A DNA stretch of 64,000 nucleotides from Siphonodentalium dalli (GCA_032622095.1 CP136064.1:214160205-214224204), one strand, 5' to 3'; counted from the stretch's first letter, positions 43,653-56,142 are shown. Notes: a model not told the origin generated them from the sequence alone. Numbers and translations: made by a program.

Positions 43653-44457
43653 TAGGGCCATGGGAAGGTTCGACTTTCGATTCGATGCGCGAATCTGGCT
43701 GCCGATTGAATTGATTCGATCATAGGATTCGAATATTTTGGGATCAGCATTCGTGTGGATGAAAAAGAACATGAGTTTTAAGACGCCTTAATGTATTATT
43801 GTTCTAATTTTCAAATTGAACTATTATAATAATGTTTGGAATTTTATTTAGCTCAACTCGCTGTTTTTGTCTGTCTGATTTGTAGCACACCTCCCATGAA
43901 CATGACACTATAGTTATAGTGTATTTCTCTCCAGATCACACAAAGGTAGGGAGTACTTAGAAATATTTTTAAAATTTTACGAATGCAAATAATCTTGATT
44001 AATGAGAAATGTATTTGTCTAGGCATTCGTGAAATCCACTTGCAGACTTACCATATTCGTGATTTTCGAAACAAACTGAATGAACTTTTATAATTTGAAG
44101 ACGAGAAGTTTCTGCGACTTAAACTTCCAGCGGTTCCCATTGGGTCTTATATAAGCTGAAACATGGTCCATCGACCACCCGACGCCCATGTAATCAAATA
44201 CCAATTTTTGCCTTAATACACATAGTAATACTGATGATTTGGTCTTTATCCCATGGCTTCGGACAATACATTTCCCAGGTTCACAAAATTGGTATTATAT
44301 TATTATGTTACCCATGTTCGCTGAACCGGGTATTTTGATACCCACGGATTTGGCTCATGTATATATTCGATTCGAGATTCAATTCAATTGGCGAATTTCA
44401 CCCCTGGTTCGATTCGCGATTTGATTCGACTGTTAATCCCCAACACGCAGAGCCCCA
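43653..44457. mobile_element. Possible hAT-type non-autonomous DNA transposon
   Basis: Termini TAGGGCCATGGG and, on the other strand at the right end, TGGGGCTCTGCG are imperfect inverted repeats of the hAT style. Each is followed by gattcgat-rich sequence. The flanks acaacaag (43645-43652) and acaataag (44458-44465) match at seven of eight bases, the 8 bp duplication length of hAT elements. The interior is non-coding. Confidence 0.5.
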
Positions 44458-44465
44458 ACAATAAG

Positions 44466-46662
44466 TCACATCTTAGATACTTGTGGAAAACTTATCGCAA
44501 AAAATGAAATCCTTCCTATCTATGGAATGCTAAATATTCCAATGAATCTGGACGACACTGTTAGGCACAAATACAATAATCACCCCCTCGCTATCAACAT
44601 TTTGATATTATTGGTTAAATCTACCAGATAAAGACTAAACTCAAAGTCGGCAATATAATACACAATTGAGAAACTATCTTGCACGTGGAATTCATTTTTT
44701 AAAGTCACATTCATTACACGTCAGACATTGTCCAAGACTTGTTTGCTATTGACATAATATATAATCCATAATTAGCAATGTCCCAGTCTGCCTTAGTGAA
44801 TTAATTCACATTGTAGACGGAAAAGGACAGTGGGTGGACTATGAGCAGAGCGCTGACCCACGCAAATAGATCTGTCTCAATATATATTTGGTACATACTT
44901 TTTTTTATTACAGGGAATTCACATGTAACCTGACAAATAGTAACAAAAAATTAGAACATTATAAAAAAAACTTCGCGATACGGTCTAACTGAAAAATTAA
45001 TATAACAATAACATGATTTTGAAGAGTGTTACGGTTTATTATTAGCCCAACAAATGATCGACTTCTATCATCCTTTTAGTTCGTCTCCGGCCAACACTGG
45101 GATGGAGTGCTATTAGTAATTTCTGAGGGGCCGCTAATTACGCGCGCCGCTTGTATACCGTACTAGAGATTCTAGATAGTTATGGTTGGCTGGGCGTTTT
45201 ATTTATAGATAATGTGAATTTTTGGGAGGATTAAAAGTCGAACTGCGAACCGGAGGCCGAGTCCGGTGAAAGGTATATTTTGGAATTTCAATTTCGTTTA
45301 TTGTCCTTTACATCATTATGTCAATAATGTTGATTTTTGGTTTGTGACAAGCTATGTCAATTACAAATAAATGAAATGAAAAAGATAATTTGTTATGTCT
45401 TATATTTCAACTTTTATAGACATTTTTCGTTATGCAGCCCACTGGGGGGGGGGGGGGGGTGTTGTCGGAGACGGCCGAGTCGGCCGCCGGTTCGTTAATT
45501 AGGTGCTGGTTGTTATTGTTATTTTAACGGAATTCTGAGTTGGTCATTCGCGAAACTAATATATTTTATATTCTATAATTACAATCATGGGTATATAATA
45601 TATGATCTTGAGCGCGTTACCATTTCTGATATTGGTTTTCTTGTAGAATTGTAATGCCCGAGGTTGTGCATGTACGTGGCACACAGTGGAGCAAACACAC
45701 ATGCTGTGATTCAACATTACAATAATAATAGGATGATAAGTATTGGAAGTATCACTACTCTTAACGCTGAGGGGTTCACTGTTGCCACATTTTGGTCTGG
45801 ACTCTCACCCGAAAAGCCAAATCGCTACCTGAGTTGCCCTAAGTACATTTTTTATGTTTTCAAGATAATTAATTATTGTACTGACTTTCAAGAGTGCTTG
45901 TAACTCCAACATGGATCACCCTATGAATATTAGAACAGTCCATCACCATGCTGAAGGCATCACCGATGCTGCCATCAGCTATCTCTGACCTTGCCTGACC
46001 TTGCCTTGTCACTCATCTGAATACATGAACAAATGTATAGTTTATTAGTTGGGAATTTATGTTAATTTAACTAAATGCGCATTATACCAACAATAACAAA
46101 TTGCAGTTCCATTACATGTGGACATTGAGCATTTTGACTTAACGATAACATGTTGTGACATTGAAGGCTAAAAGTTAATGTTCAACATAGTCCTGTATAT
46201 GTTCAATTGACAGCCTAGTATAGCGATAACAAATTCCACGAAATATATTACCGATTTCTTCAAATGTTGATGTTGCGAACAATACCTTTAAAGAATATAT
46301 TCTCAACTTCTAATAAATTGGATAGTTAATAACTCATCGGAAATGACATGAATCCCTTGTGAGTGCACGCATACAATGTTGCAACCTTTTTTTTATCAAT
46401 GTGAGTTACAATAAATATGACCACTAACATCTGAGCGTACAGAAAAATAAATGTTCTTTTCTTCTAATTTAAATTTGATGTTCCGACATGGAGCTTTCGT
46501 TATCGAATAAAACTTTGAATTTTATGTGCAAAGAAATGTTCAATCATGTCGTTGTGTTAATATATATCCCTTATCTTATATGTGTATTACCCATGATATT
46601 GCTCTGCATAATGTGCCAAAGTAGCAAATGCGTCTTTGATAACTTTGTAGCCCAGACCACGA
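44466..46662. other. No gene recognised; a long G-run at about 45443
   Basis: AT-rich with short frames only. A run of about 16 G occurs near 45443-45459. Confidence 0.5.
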
Positions 46663-46933
46663 GCCTGTTGTCCCGAAAACCCGCATATTATCTTCTTATG
46701 ATATAACTTGTTTTAGGTAATTATCTGCTTAGAATCGTCTCATTTTGAGTTATCATTATGTGCAGACAATGACATAAATAAACCAACTCACGACTTTTCA
46801 GGTGTACGCTTTCAACATGTGTTTTCATTGTGGCCCGCGCCATAAAACTAATTGACAGAATCAAATAATCACACTATGTACGTATTTTACATTATAGGTC
46901 GATTATGTGCGTATTTGTGCGAGGACATGTTGA
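46663..46933 (+). repeat. Dispersed repeat, copy B
   Basis: Diverged, shorter partner of 42331-42716 with the same block order in the same orientation, 4.3 kb away. Confidence 0.65.
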
Positions 46934-47255
46934 TACCACACTATGCCAACCTTGAATATAATATCGTCTTGGAGACGCTCTCGTTTTCAAGATTTCGGAA
47001 CAGTTCTTTGACAACATTTGTGTATAGCATCTCTGATTTACCAGTAGTCTTGATGATAGTCAGCCTAAGTGTTCAGTCGATTCACGAATGACTATTAAAA
47101 TTGGTTCCAGACATAAAGGCCGGATTCGTCATCTCCGGTTTAAACCTCCGAGTTTAAACCTGGTTTAAACCTCCATTTGCGGTTCAGCCAAACCCAGTCT
47201 AAGCGGGCGTTTTTGTCGTTCAGTTGCCAGCTAATTGACAACTATTCGGTGATAT
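46934..47255. other. No gene recognised; palindromic ggtttaaacc cluster
   Basis: Near 47140-47175 the words ggtttaaacc and gagtttaaacc repeat. The phrase ggattcgtcatctc near 47122 recurs at about 49541. Confidence 0.45.
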
Positions 47256-48281
47256 GAGCATGCATTCAAACGGGACTAACTTTAATCCGGATTCCGGATA
47301 CGGATTTGGCAGAAAATGGACGAGCAAATGCGACGAAGGCACTAAGAAACAGATTGTGAGAACTACAGAGAGAGAGAGTCATTGTTTATTGGTAGGTGTT
47401 TATATAAAGTCCAGATACCCTAATCCCTTTATCTTATAATCCCTGTATCTCTATTACGCGGCGACAGACTAATTAATACACATTGACAAGTGTCCTTAAA
47501 TGACCCGAGTTTAAATAGGCAACAGAAAATAACCTGGCTTCGATTCCCGATTTGTATGTACATCTGCACTCTCATCGATCATGGACTAATGACAGACGGA
47601 GAGAGAGAGAGAGAGAGGGGGAGAGAGAGAGAGTGAGAGAGAGCGATTGAGAGATACAGAATAGAGAGAGAGAGACGGACAGACATAGGGAGGGAGGGAG
47701 AGAGAGACATGTATATATGACTAAGTTCCAAACTAACTACCTGATAAAATGACAGTTATTTAGAGAAAACCGCCTTGAACTGAATCGAGACGACATGTAT
47801 GCACACGCGCCACCTTTCGAATGACCAGGGGCTAACGAATAAACGAGAGAGGGAGAGAGAGAGAGAGAGAGAGTCACGATACAAGTGACCAAGTCCGGGA
47901 TTAACAAGCGAGAACAATCCGGATTCACTTGTATGAGCCACTAGTCTGTTTGCAACCACGGGAAGCCCGGATTCGTGGCTAGGACATATATATCTAGCTG
48001 ATAATAGCTATACAACGGTGATATAATGCGAAAATATCACATAATAGTGATTTAAAGCAATTTTTAAAAAGTGGGTCGGATCCGGATCCGGATCCGGAAT
48101 CGATTCCCGATTTGTATGTACATCTGCACTATCAGCGATCATGGACTAATGACAGAACGAGTGAGAGAGAGTGTGTGTGTGAGAGAGAGGGAGAGAGAGA
48201 GAGAGAGAGGGATGGATGGAGGGAGGGATGGGCCAAATCCGTATCCGGATCCGGATTAAAGTTAGTCCCCATTCAAACTAC
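47256..48281. repeat. Composite repeat with ~47 bp inverted ends, an internal direct repeat and GA microsatellites
   Basis: The left end near 47262-47310 (actaactttaatccggat, then ggatacggatttggc) returns as its reverse complement at 48233-48281. A ~70 base segment beginning cgattcccgatttgtatg occurs at about 47541 and 48101, each running into a GA tract (47599-47708 and 48162-48215); a third GA tract is at 47847-47873. A ggatcc hexamer is repeated at 48078-48097. No coding capacity. Confidence 0.65.
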
Positions 48282-50517
48282 CCTATTACCAATCGGACCA
48301 AAAGGCAGGCCGATCAAACGGCTAATTGACACGCTATAAATTATCGCGAACGCGTGCACGCTCAAGGGATGTATCTATTGAGAAACAAGTATCGCTCATA
48401 GACTAATCCGATCTTATTCTGGGTTTAAATACAATTGGCAAAGGCATGTCTCTCAACACGAGTTTCACTTTGTTGGTGATAGATTTTCTTCAAGATTTAT
48501 TACCCGAAAAGACACAATTTGGTGTGTTTACATGTAGATCTGTTTATATAAAATAGTATAGGATATGTCTATCTGTCTGTCCATCTGTCTGTTCGCAACT
48601 ATTCCCCCAGACCCTTGGACCGATTTCAACCAAAGGTGTGGTGACTGTGTAACCAGGCGGATGGTATAACGGCGTTAGGTTCTCAATTTTTTTTTTAAAT
48701 AAGAAAAAGTAATTTAAAAAAAATGAAAATATAGTGTTGTTCAATTGAGTAAGGAGTTAAATCTAAGAAGAAACAAAATTTAAAATTTAAATTAATTTTT
48801 GTTTGTTTTAAATTTAATTAATGTATTTTTTAAAATAAAATATTCAATGATAAAAACAATATGCGCAAAGATGTCGCAGGCTCCTAGCGCAGAAAGGGGC
48901 CGCAGGACCCTCTGACGCTGAATAAAGACTCCATAATCTAGTCAAACCTGGACCAAGAGGTCAGTCAAGTAAATGCAATTTGCTTATGAGTACACAATAG
49001 AAGCGGCATCTGAACTGTTGGAAGTGGGCAAACCAGAGGGACAGGTTTTTATATTACATGCGTTGCTTTTTTTCAATGTTATAAATTTATCGTCATGCAG
49101 AAAATCAAAAACTTCCCAGGATTTGAACTGATGGAATATTATGGGAATTTATAGGCGTAGCCAGAGTAGAGCTTTGTGGTATTATCTACACCAAAATGAG
49201 TTATCAAATTTTACCCATATAGCAATATAATTTTAGGATTGCAAACGATGTGTTTCTGGTCATTCAGTATAGCATCGTATGGTGTCAGAATTAAATCGTT
49301 GAACCCTTTAAATTAATTCGTAGAAAACACCAATATGTGTGATTGCCACAAGCCAAAACAAAAGCCACAATATAGTTGTAAAAATCACATTGAACGAACA
49401 TGTCCATATCTGAGCAAAGCTCGCGTGCGAATGAATGCAATCGGCAGTCGCCACTTAGACACGCCATCCCTCGAGATTATTTACAGCTCCACCCTTTGAT
49501 CTGATTGTTTGACAATTCTAAACCGCGATCGAGAAAAGACGGATTCGTCATCTCAGGTTTAGTCTCGATAAAGCTGGTTCAGCTGGATCGTCGAATTACA
49601 TGGTTTAGTTGACGGTTTAAGCTTATAAAATGCGAAAGAAATATCGAAATTGACAAAAACTTATCCCCACATATTTTATAGGTGTGAGTGCTTCTCGCTT
49701 ATAAATTTTCAATCAAAATATGCTCGCTGTCGTAATTATTGATCGCAATCGCCTATACGCTGATTTTTCCATCACACGGTGATTTAAATTGTCTGTCCTA
49801 TCCATCTTTCATTTCGGCCAATTTGGCCGGTTACTTCATGTGTGTTTTTCATCTGACGTGTGTGTCGGAATAATGATGTGGAGGATTTATGTAAATGTTA
49901 GCCCAAACTACATTTCCAAGTAACGATGGTTTTGTTGTTTATTTTGAGGAATAATACCGCGTCAGATGAATTCAGCCCAAATATGTTAACAGTTGTCGTG
50001 TAAAACATTCGGCAGTAGGTTAGCGTTATTTAGTATTTGTGGATGTCCTTTAACATGGGGAAAATAGACTACTGCGCTTGAACGAGCATGTGAATTTGTC
50101 GTTTTTAATGTATAGCAACTTTATAATCAATAACAGAGGCATTCTCTGTCAAATAAGGTCGCTCTATTTACGATACCAATTGGGGAACTTTGTAAATTAA
50201 ATTACGCGTAAAACAGCGTAAACGTATACCTGCTACAAATAGAAAAGGTGTCGGAATCGGCGTACTCGCCCCAGGGCTAACTCGCCCCAATCGACGCGTG
50301 CCAACTCGGAATAAAAGGCCAACTCGGAATAAAAGATGCATACGGGGTGTTATATGGCGTTTGGTCCGTTGTTTCTCAATGAATATTATTGAAATTTGGT
50401 GTATATGTCCGGGCTGGGACATGGAATACAACAACGTTTGAATTGTTTTTAAATTTACAAATTTGTTGATTTTATTCATTTTTTTTTCGTTCTGAAACAC
50501 ACTATAAAGTGTATATA
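48282..50517. other. No gene recognised; fragment of a Helitron-like start at about 48535
   Basis: Near 48541-48640 a tctgtctgtccatctgtctg tract is followed by accgatttcaacc, the order seen after the start of the Helitron-like units. At 50265-50335, actcgcccca and aactcggaataaaag are each repeated twice. Confidence 0.45.
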
Positions 50518-50830
50518 ATATAATAACGAACACGAGACATACATAATTTATAAACTGTTAACAAAAGATATCAAATTCAATACATGACAAAGATGACTCA
50601 GTGTAGTTTATAAAGTGAACATAAAAACATTGAGGTAAGAATCTTTTTAAGGAATGCAACTTTATTTAATGATAATAAACACATAAATTAAAATAACAAA
50701 CATGAGACATACATGATTTATAAACTGTTAACAAAGGATATCAAACTCAATACATGACAAAGATGACTCAGTGAAGTTTATAAAGTGAACATAACAATAT
50801 TAAGGTAAAAATCTTTTTAAGCATTACTAA
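50518..50830 (+). repeat. Tandem duplication, ~170 bp period
   Basis: Segment 50519-50660 recurs at 50690-50830 with roughly 90% identity by eye: gagacatacat, atttataaactgttaacaaa, caatacatgacaaagatgac, gtttataaagtgaacataa and aatctttttaag in the same order. Confidence 0.8.
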
Positions 50831-52130
50831 ACCGTTTAGCACAGTCCACTTCACTCATCCGATCATCACCAAACTTCATATTTATCTTGATATTGATCTA
50901 TCAGATGAGAGCTATCAAATATTTTTTTAATTTTACAGGAAAAAATGGTCGCCAGCGGCCATATTGCATTTACGTTATATGTTATCGCGTCATGTTGATA
51001 TTTAGTATTACTAAGAAATTTCACCTTTCCAGATTCATAATTGCTCCATTGACTGTAACAGATGGAATTATTCCCCTCTTCGGATAGAGTGTCACTGAAA
51101 CTTTATTTTGTCAGACTGTCTGTATAGTCACTGATTATATATGGCAATAATCTGTAATAAGATGTAGCACTATTTTATTTTATATTTACATGCAGTGCTG
51201 TTTTTATACAACAATTCTAATCCCCCCTAGATCATCATGTGATCGACCATACATCGCGCGAGGACCTGGTTGAATTAAGGGGGGTTTTATGGATAACTTC
51301 TGTCCTCAAGCTAGATTATACTTATGACATTTAATGGCATGTTCTAACGTGGAGGGTTAGATATGCTTGAGACACCACCACTCTTCAATTCACACCAAGT
51401 TATCAGCTGTCATATTCGGATATTAGAACCGATTTTGTGTATACTAGTAATATTGTTATTTTCAGTACCTTTATATACCAGTACTGTGTATAACAATGCA
51501 TATAAATTAATCCATGTATACATGTATATTGATTCAACGGATTCAGTGGTTTTGTCCATCAGTCTATCAAATTTGCGGGGAAAACATGGCCACAAGCAGT
51601 ACACCCTGTTAAATTTCGAATTTGAATCAATTGGCGCACCCTGCAGCCAGCTTTTATTGGAGAACTTTTTCTCATGTGGATAGTTTGGGTCACCGCTAGA
51701 TGTGAGCCATGTTTTGTTCTCAAGCTGTCCTTGTGAAGACATCACTGCCAGCGGTGATCTTGAATTTTACTATTTTTATGGCTAAATAATTTGGTTGATC
51801 CTACAGACGACACCCCTTGTCCGATCGTCACCAGATTCCACAATGATCTTCTGGATAACCAGGGTGAGAGTAATCTAATTTTCCCGAATTTCGTTGAAAA
51901 ACATTACCACAGGCAGCAATTTGGTATCTTACTGTTTCATCCTCTTTTGCGTGACTGAATTGTTTAGCAACTGTACAGTCATATCCCTCATCTGATAGTC
52001 ACCACACTTTATATTGATCTTCGGGCTGACAACTAGATGGGAGCTATCGAATGCTTTGAAATTTTTTGGAAAACATTGTCGCCAGCAGTCATCTTCTATT
52101 TTGGTTTTTATATACATGTATATCTCTTCA
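50825..52130 (+). repeat. Further units of the ~190 bp palindrome-core repeat
   Basis: Pieces at 50825-51010 (accgtttagcacag, atcaccaaacttcata, atggtcgccagcggcca) and 51545-52130 (cgatcgtcacc, gatcttctgg, aaaacattgtcgccagcag) match the order of the repeat at 36936-37790. About three more units, strongly eroded. Confidence 0.55.
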
Positions 52131-52347
52131 TTCGGATAGCCAGTATTACGTAGGTACTTCAACTTTCCGCATTCCTGTCATTTGAAATATAAAAATTTAC
52201 CTGATACCATGCACCCTTCAAAATTTGTTTCGTCGTATCTATTTTAATGACCCGTATGGTAATATTGATACAGATATATTTGTCAAACATTTCTTTGTAC
52301 AATATACAGGTATTTAGTTTGTAACTAAATCTAGAAATATATAATAG
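52131..52347. other. Short unassigned spacer
   Basis: No feature recognised between the repeat above and the minus-strand Helitron-like pair. Confidence 0.4.
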
Positions 52348-52845
52348 TAGCTGGTGGACCCTACTTCGTCCGGGATGTTCCCCTCTGATTTTCGGAGAAT
52401 TGCGCGATTTAACCTTGAATTGACCATTTTAAAGGTGAACGTCATGTCGGGTCACGATTTGACCCGTCCAAAACACTCCCCGGACAAAAGTCACGACAAA
52501 AGTACCCGTCGAAATCCGCCCGGCTTTACCCGATTTGACCTTGAATTGACAATTTTTAATGTCAAGATCAGGTCAGGGTCATAATTTGACCCACCCGAAA
52601 CACTCCTGGGACAAAAGTAACAGTAGGTATTATATTTCGTTGAAATACTTCCGTTTTACCAGATTTGACCTTGAATTGATCTTTTTGAATGTCAAAGTCA
52701 GGTCGGGATCAAGATTTGACCCGTCCAAAATACTCCCTGGAAATAATTTCCCCTAGGTATCAAATTTCGTCCAATCTGTCCGGCAGTTTTCCCGGCCATA
52801 GCTAACAGACAAACAGACAGACAAATGTCCAAAATATATATTAAA
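52348..52845 (-). mobile_element. Helitron-like element, minus-strand unit
   Basis: On the minus strand it starts tttaatatatattttgg, directly after the CTAG of the neighbouring unit, runs through a tgtctgtctgt tract and the ttgacctt/aaggtca repeats, and ends with the hairpin cccggacgaagtaggg and ccaccagcta. The start has TT instead of TC, so the borders are somewhat uncertain. Confidence 0.5.
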
Positions 52846-53237
52846 CTAGCTGATGTACTCGACTTCGTTCGGGCTATTTAGGGATTTTTTTTTTTGTGAT
52901 CGCCTCCATCTGGACAGTACCCAGTATATACAGCGTCTGGCCAAACTATTGTTCAATTAGTCCAGAAACATGCCTACATCAGCACGTTCGAGAACATGGT
53001 CCCACGTGAAATTGGACCCGTACATATTGCTCCCGGGATCGAAGTAGTCCTACACACAAATTTTTAGGCGGATCGGTCAAGGTCCAGAAACATGCCTATG
53101 AGCGAGGTCAAGTTGACACGTTAAATACCAAATCCGAGTCGGATCAGTCGAGCAGTGTTAGAGTCTATAACACATACACACATGCATTCGTGCATACACA
53201 CATACATACAGACAGGTGTTCCAAAATGTATAATCGA
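52846..53237 (-). mobile_element. Helitron-like element, second minus-strand unit
   Basis: On the minus strand it begins TCGATTATACATTTTGG after an A and ends in ...catcagCTAG. It carries the gcccgaacgaagtcgag near-hairpin before the end. It is head-to-tail with the unit at 52348, mirroring the array at 39-41 kb. Confidence 0.55.
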
Positions 53238-54520
53238 TAGCTACAACAATTCTATGGTAGATAGTTCACGGTCGACCTGATGCATGCATCTTAGTTTTCT
53301 TGTTCCATCTGTTTCTGTGGTTATCTAGATGACATCTCACAAAGTATCGGTCTTTTCTTATCGCCCGTCTGTCTCCTCGTTTACGTAGTGATCGCGACGG
53401 CGGGGTGTTCGCTTTAGAAATCCAAACCCACAGTTGACTTGAAAATTAATGTCCACCTGTAACTACTACAAGTTTCTTTTGTACTAAAACTTGAAATGAA
53501 CGAATATTTGTAAGACCTCCAGATATGCGTATTTGGCCGTATCTATATATGAAATTTATTTCCACTCAGCTGAATCGTCGCTGTCATGCAAGCCACTGAA
53601 TCGCGAAATCGGTCGCTGAATCGTCCGAACAATTGTGCCATGTGATTATATAGGTGCATATGAACGGATCAGAAGAGCACATACTATTACCATTGTCATT
53701 TAAGCGTGTCATTCAAACTATCTGTATGCTGTCAGTGAAATATTCGGGTCAGTTATTGTGATGTCATGTCAATAGTTCTCATTGACTGTTTTCTTTTAAA
53801 TTATAAGTTGGAGCTATTGTTGAATAGAATTCAATAAAATGGGCGATCCGGGTTACCCCTGAAGCGACTGGTGCGGCATTATTCTTCTCACACCCGCGCT
53901 CGTAGTAATTAGTTCTGATCACTTAATCCAAGTCATTGGCGTTCACACAATTGTACGTTATATATAGAGGAGGAAGGTGTGTGCCAGCATTTCAGAAACT
54001 CGAAATTTAATATACCGGTATATATATACTATAACACTTGTTGGTCCGGTCCGTGTCCACCGGGGCATGTAGTCCGTATCCACTTATGACATACAATTGC
54101 ATATGAATTGATAAAGGTATCGTATTACATTTGAAGAACCTTGTCATTATGATCACATTTAAAGTCGGTGGTGGGTGACAAGACCTTTTTTATAATGCAA
54201 TAACGAACATTGTGTTTGAAATATGACGTTAAAATACCAGTTCGAGGTAGTTGAAAATGTATTACGGATAATAATGAGGACATTTGATAGTAGTTTAGTT
54301 ACGCTCGAGGCTCATATCATTGAACATTTACAGGTAGTTCCCAACATTGTGAATGTGTTTTCTTCGGAAGAGAGATTTCATACTCTCGAATAGATAGTGG
54401 ATAACCACGGCCATATGAGTTCACCCGTTTCGCTATTTCGGAAGGTTGTTCACTCACGTGCTGGGTGCATGGATATTTAATAAGGATATGACTATTGGAG
54501 TTTGGATCTCTTGACTAGAT
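53238..54520. other. Upstream region of the secreted-protein gene; nothing specific recognised
   Basis: Would contain the promoter of the gene that starts translation at 54521. No TATA box or other element could be singled out in this AT-rich sequence. Confidence 0.4.
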
Positions 54521-54605
54521 ATGCCGCGTTGGTGGTTGACAATCGTGCAATTTACGGCGTTCGCCCTGGTGCTATTTACCCATACCAAAACCGAAACAAC
54601 CAGAG
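54521..54605 (+). CDS. Signal-peptide exon of a secreted protein
   Basis: An ATG at 54521 opens 28 codons beginning MPRWWLTIVQFTAFALVLFT, a classic signal peptide with a basic start, a hydrophobic core and a polar end (HTKTETTR). The exon closes at cagag|gtaaga, a consensus donor, with one base of the next codon (phase 1). The exon at 62120 begins with the two bases that complete that codon, so the two fit. The predicted protein enters the secretory pathway. The identity of the whole protein is discussed at the next exon. Confidence 0.65.
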
Positions 54606-54655
54606 GTAAGATCATGTTCAATGCACGTAGGCTCTATCTTATAACTGCATACATT

Positions 54656-55345
54656 AAAAACATATTATGGACTTGTTCGGATGAAATTGATAAGTTAGTA
54701 TTCAATCGCTATGCCAACCTAGGGAATGTTACAGTATACTAACGCTGAAGGGGTCACTCTCACCAAAAAAAGTGCCGAAGGGTACACAGGGTTTGAAAAT
54801 GTGCTGAAGGGTACACAGGGTTTGTGATCGCCACTAACATCGTTACTTAAACTGTGTTTCTGAAAGTATGGTGCCCATTAGCAGTTTGTTTTCAGTTCAT
54901 TTTAATGTTCATTGGAACGTAAACAATTATTCTATAACAGAAATCATGGCAGATACGAAAGCTAAACGTCATTTAGAACGACATTTCAAACCCTGTGTAC
55001 CCTTCAGCACCTTTTCAAATCATGTGTACCCTTCAGCACTTTTTGGTGAGAGTGTCCCCTTCAGCTATACTAACATCGCCGAAATTTTAATAGAAATCGA
55101 CCATACCACTCCATAGAAAACATCGTTTGAAGCACGCTCAATTGTAAATATTTACATCTCGATTCGGGACGAAACTATCGGCGATAAACAAACACAAATC
55201 AATTCTCCATCGAAAGCCATTGTATTTAATTAATATATAAGAATGACGATGTTTGTTGTCAATTTGGATTAATATTCGTAAAACATAACTACTTTCAGCA
55301 AGATTGTTCTCAATTTCTATTTGATCACCCTATCGGATTGTTTCT
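54656..55345 (+). repeat. Paralogous segment A (interrupted by a MITE)
   Basis: Bases 54656-54734 and 55075-55345 together match 57861-58222. Shared blocks include catattatggacttgttcg, gaaattgataagttag, cgctatgccaacct, atcgaccataccactccata and aattaatatataagaatgac. The insertion at 54744-55065 accounts for the difference in length. Confidence 0.85.
54744..55065. mobile_element. Mutator-like MITE (322 bp) with 9 bp target duplication
   Basis: The perfect duplication TATACTAAC flanks the insert at 54735-54743 and 55066-55074. Ends GCTGAAGGGG and CCCCTTCAGC begin inverted repeats of about 85 bases that include ctctcaccaaaaa and repeated gaagggtacacagggttt. The related segment at 57861-58222 lacks the insert and has a single ...actaacatcgcc. 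A 9 bp duplication with long inverted ends is typical of the Mutator (MULE) superfamily. Confidence 0.85.
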
Positions 55346-55715
55346 CATCACTTTAAAGATGCACTGTCCAAGTTGACACTATAAAGCCACATGTAAGTGT
55401 TCTACCAGAACATAATCAGATCGGATCCATGGACCCATTAAAAGGAGGTTTTAAGGGCCAAATGTCTTCTTTCACAAAATATGAATTATTCGTCTCCAAT
55501 GATCAACTCGTAAAAAGAGCGTACATATGTTTGTCGCATAAAAACGGTATATAATAAATAGCGTTCTGAATTATTCTCTTTTTTGAGCGTTTTCGGTATA
55601 TTACCAATGGAAGATTTGATTTTAGCGATAACTGTGTTATACGAATTATGACGATTGCAGGTAATTTTCATGTATTATGGATTGTTCGACTTCAAATCGG
55701 ACCGTGCATCTTTAC
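55346..55715. other. No gene recognised
   Basis: Intronic AT-rich sequence. Confidence 0.45.
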
Positions 55716-56142
55716 TTAAAGGCCCACTTAATTTTCTAAAACGCAACATATCCCATATTATATACCATTTGGAAGAGGAACCAAAAATATATATATTCCA
55801 CCAGAATACGGAACAGCTGTGGCCTTGGAGTGTCCACCAAGTCAGATATATTCTCAGATTTATTCCAAGACTTCCCCCTTTGTCAATCCGGAATCAGAAT
55901 TCAAACTAATAGATAGTTATTCCCCTGCCATTGAGAATAATTGACTTTATAGTACAGTCTGGATCAAAAATAATCACAGAACACACATCAGTACCTTAAC
56001 AAAAACAATGCTCCCAGTTTATTCGATCCGATCAGTTAATAATACAACAATGTTTTGGAGCTTCCTCTTTCAAATGGTATATAATATGGAATAAGTTGTA
56101 TATAATCTGATATGGTGGTTCGAAAATTAAGTGGGCCTTTTA
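55716..56142. mobile_element. Probable MITE with ~20 bp inverted ends starting TTAAAGGCCC
   Basis: aaaggcccacttaattttc at 55718-55736 is matched by its reverse complement ending at 56140. Further in, cccatattatataccattt and aagaggaa are also inverted between 55755-55780 and 56055-56100. The left border has TTAA; the right border has TTTTA. The first bases resemble the ends of the ~500 bp MITE (TTAAAGGC), so a distant relation is possible. Confidence 0.6.

Noticed and set aside
47737-48339. Ser/Leu- and Arg/Glu-rich ORFs
   Set aside because: Produced by GA/CT microsatellites, not coding.
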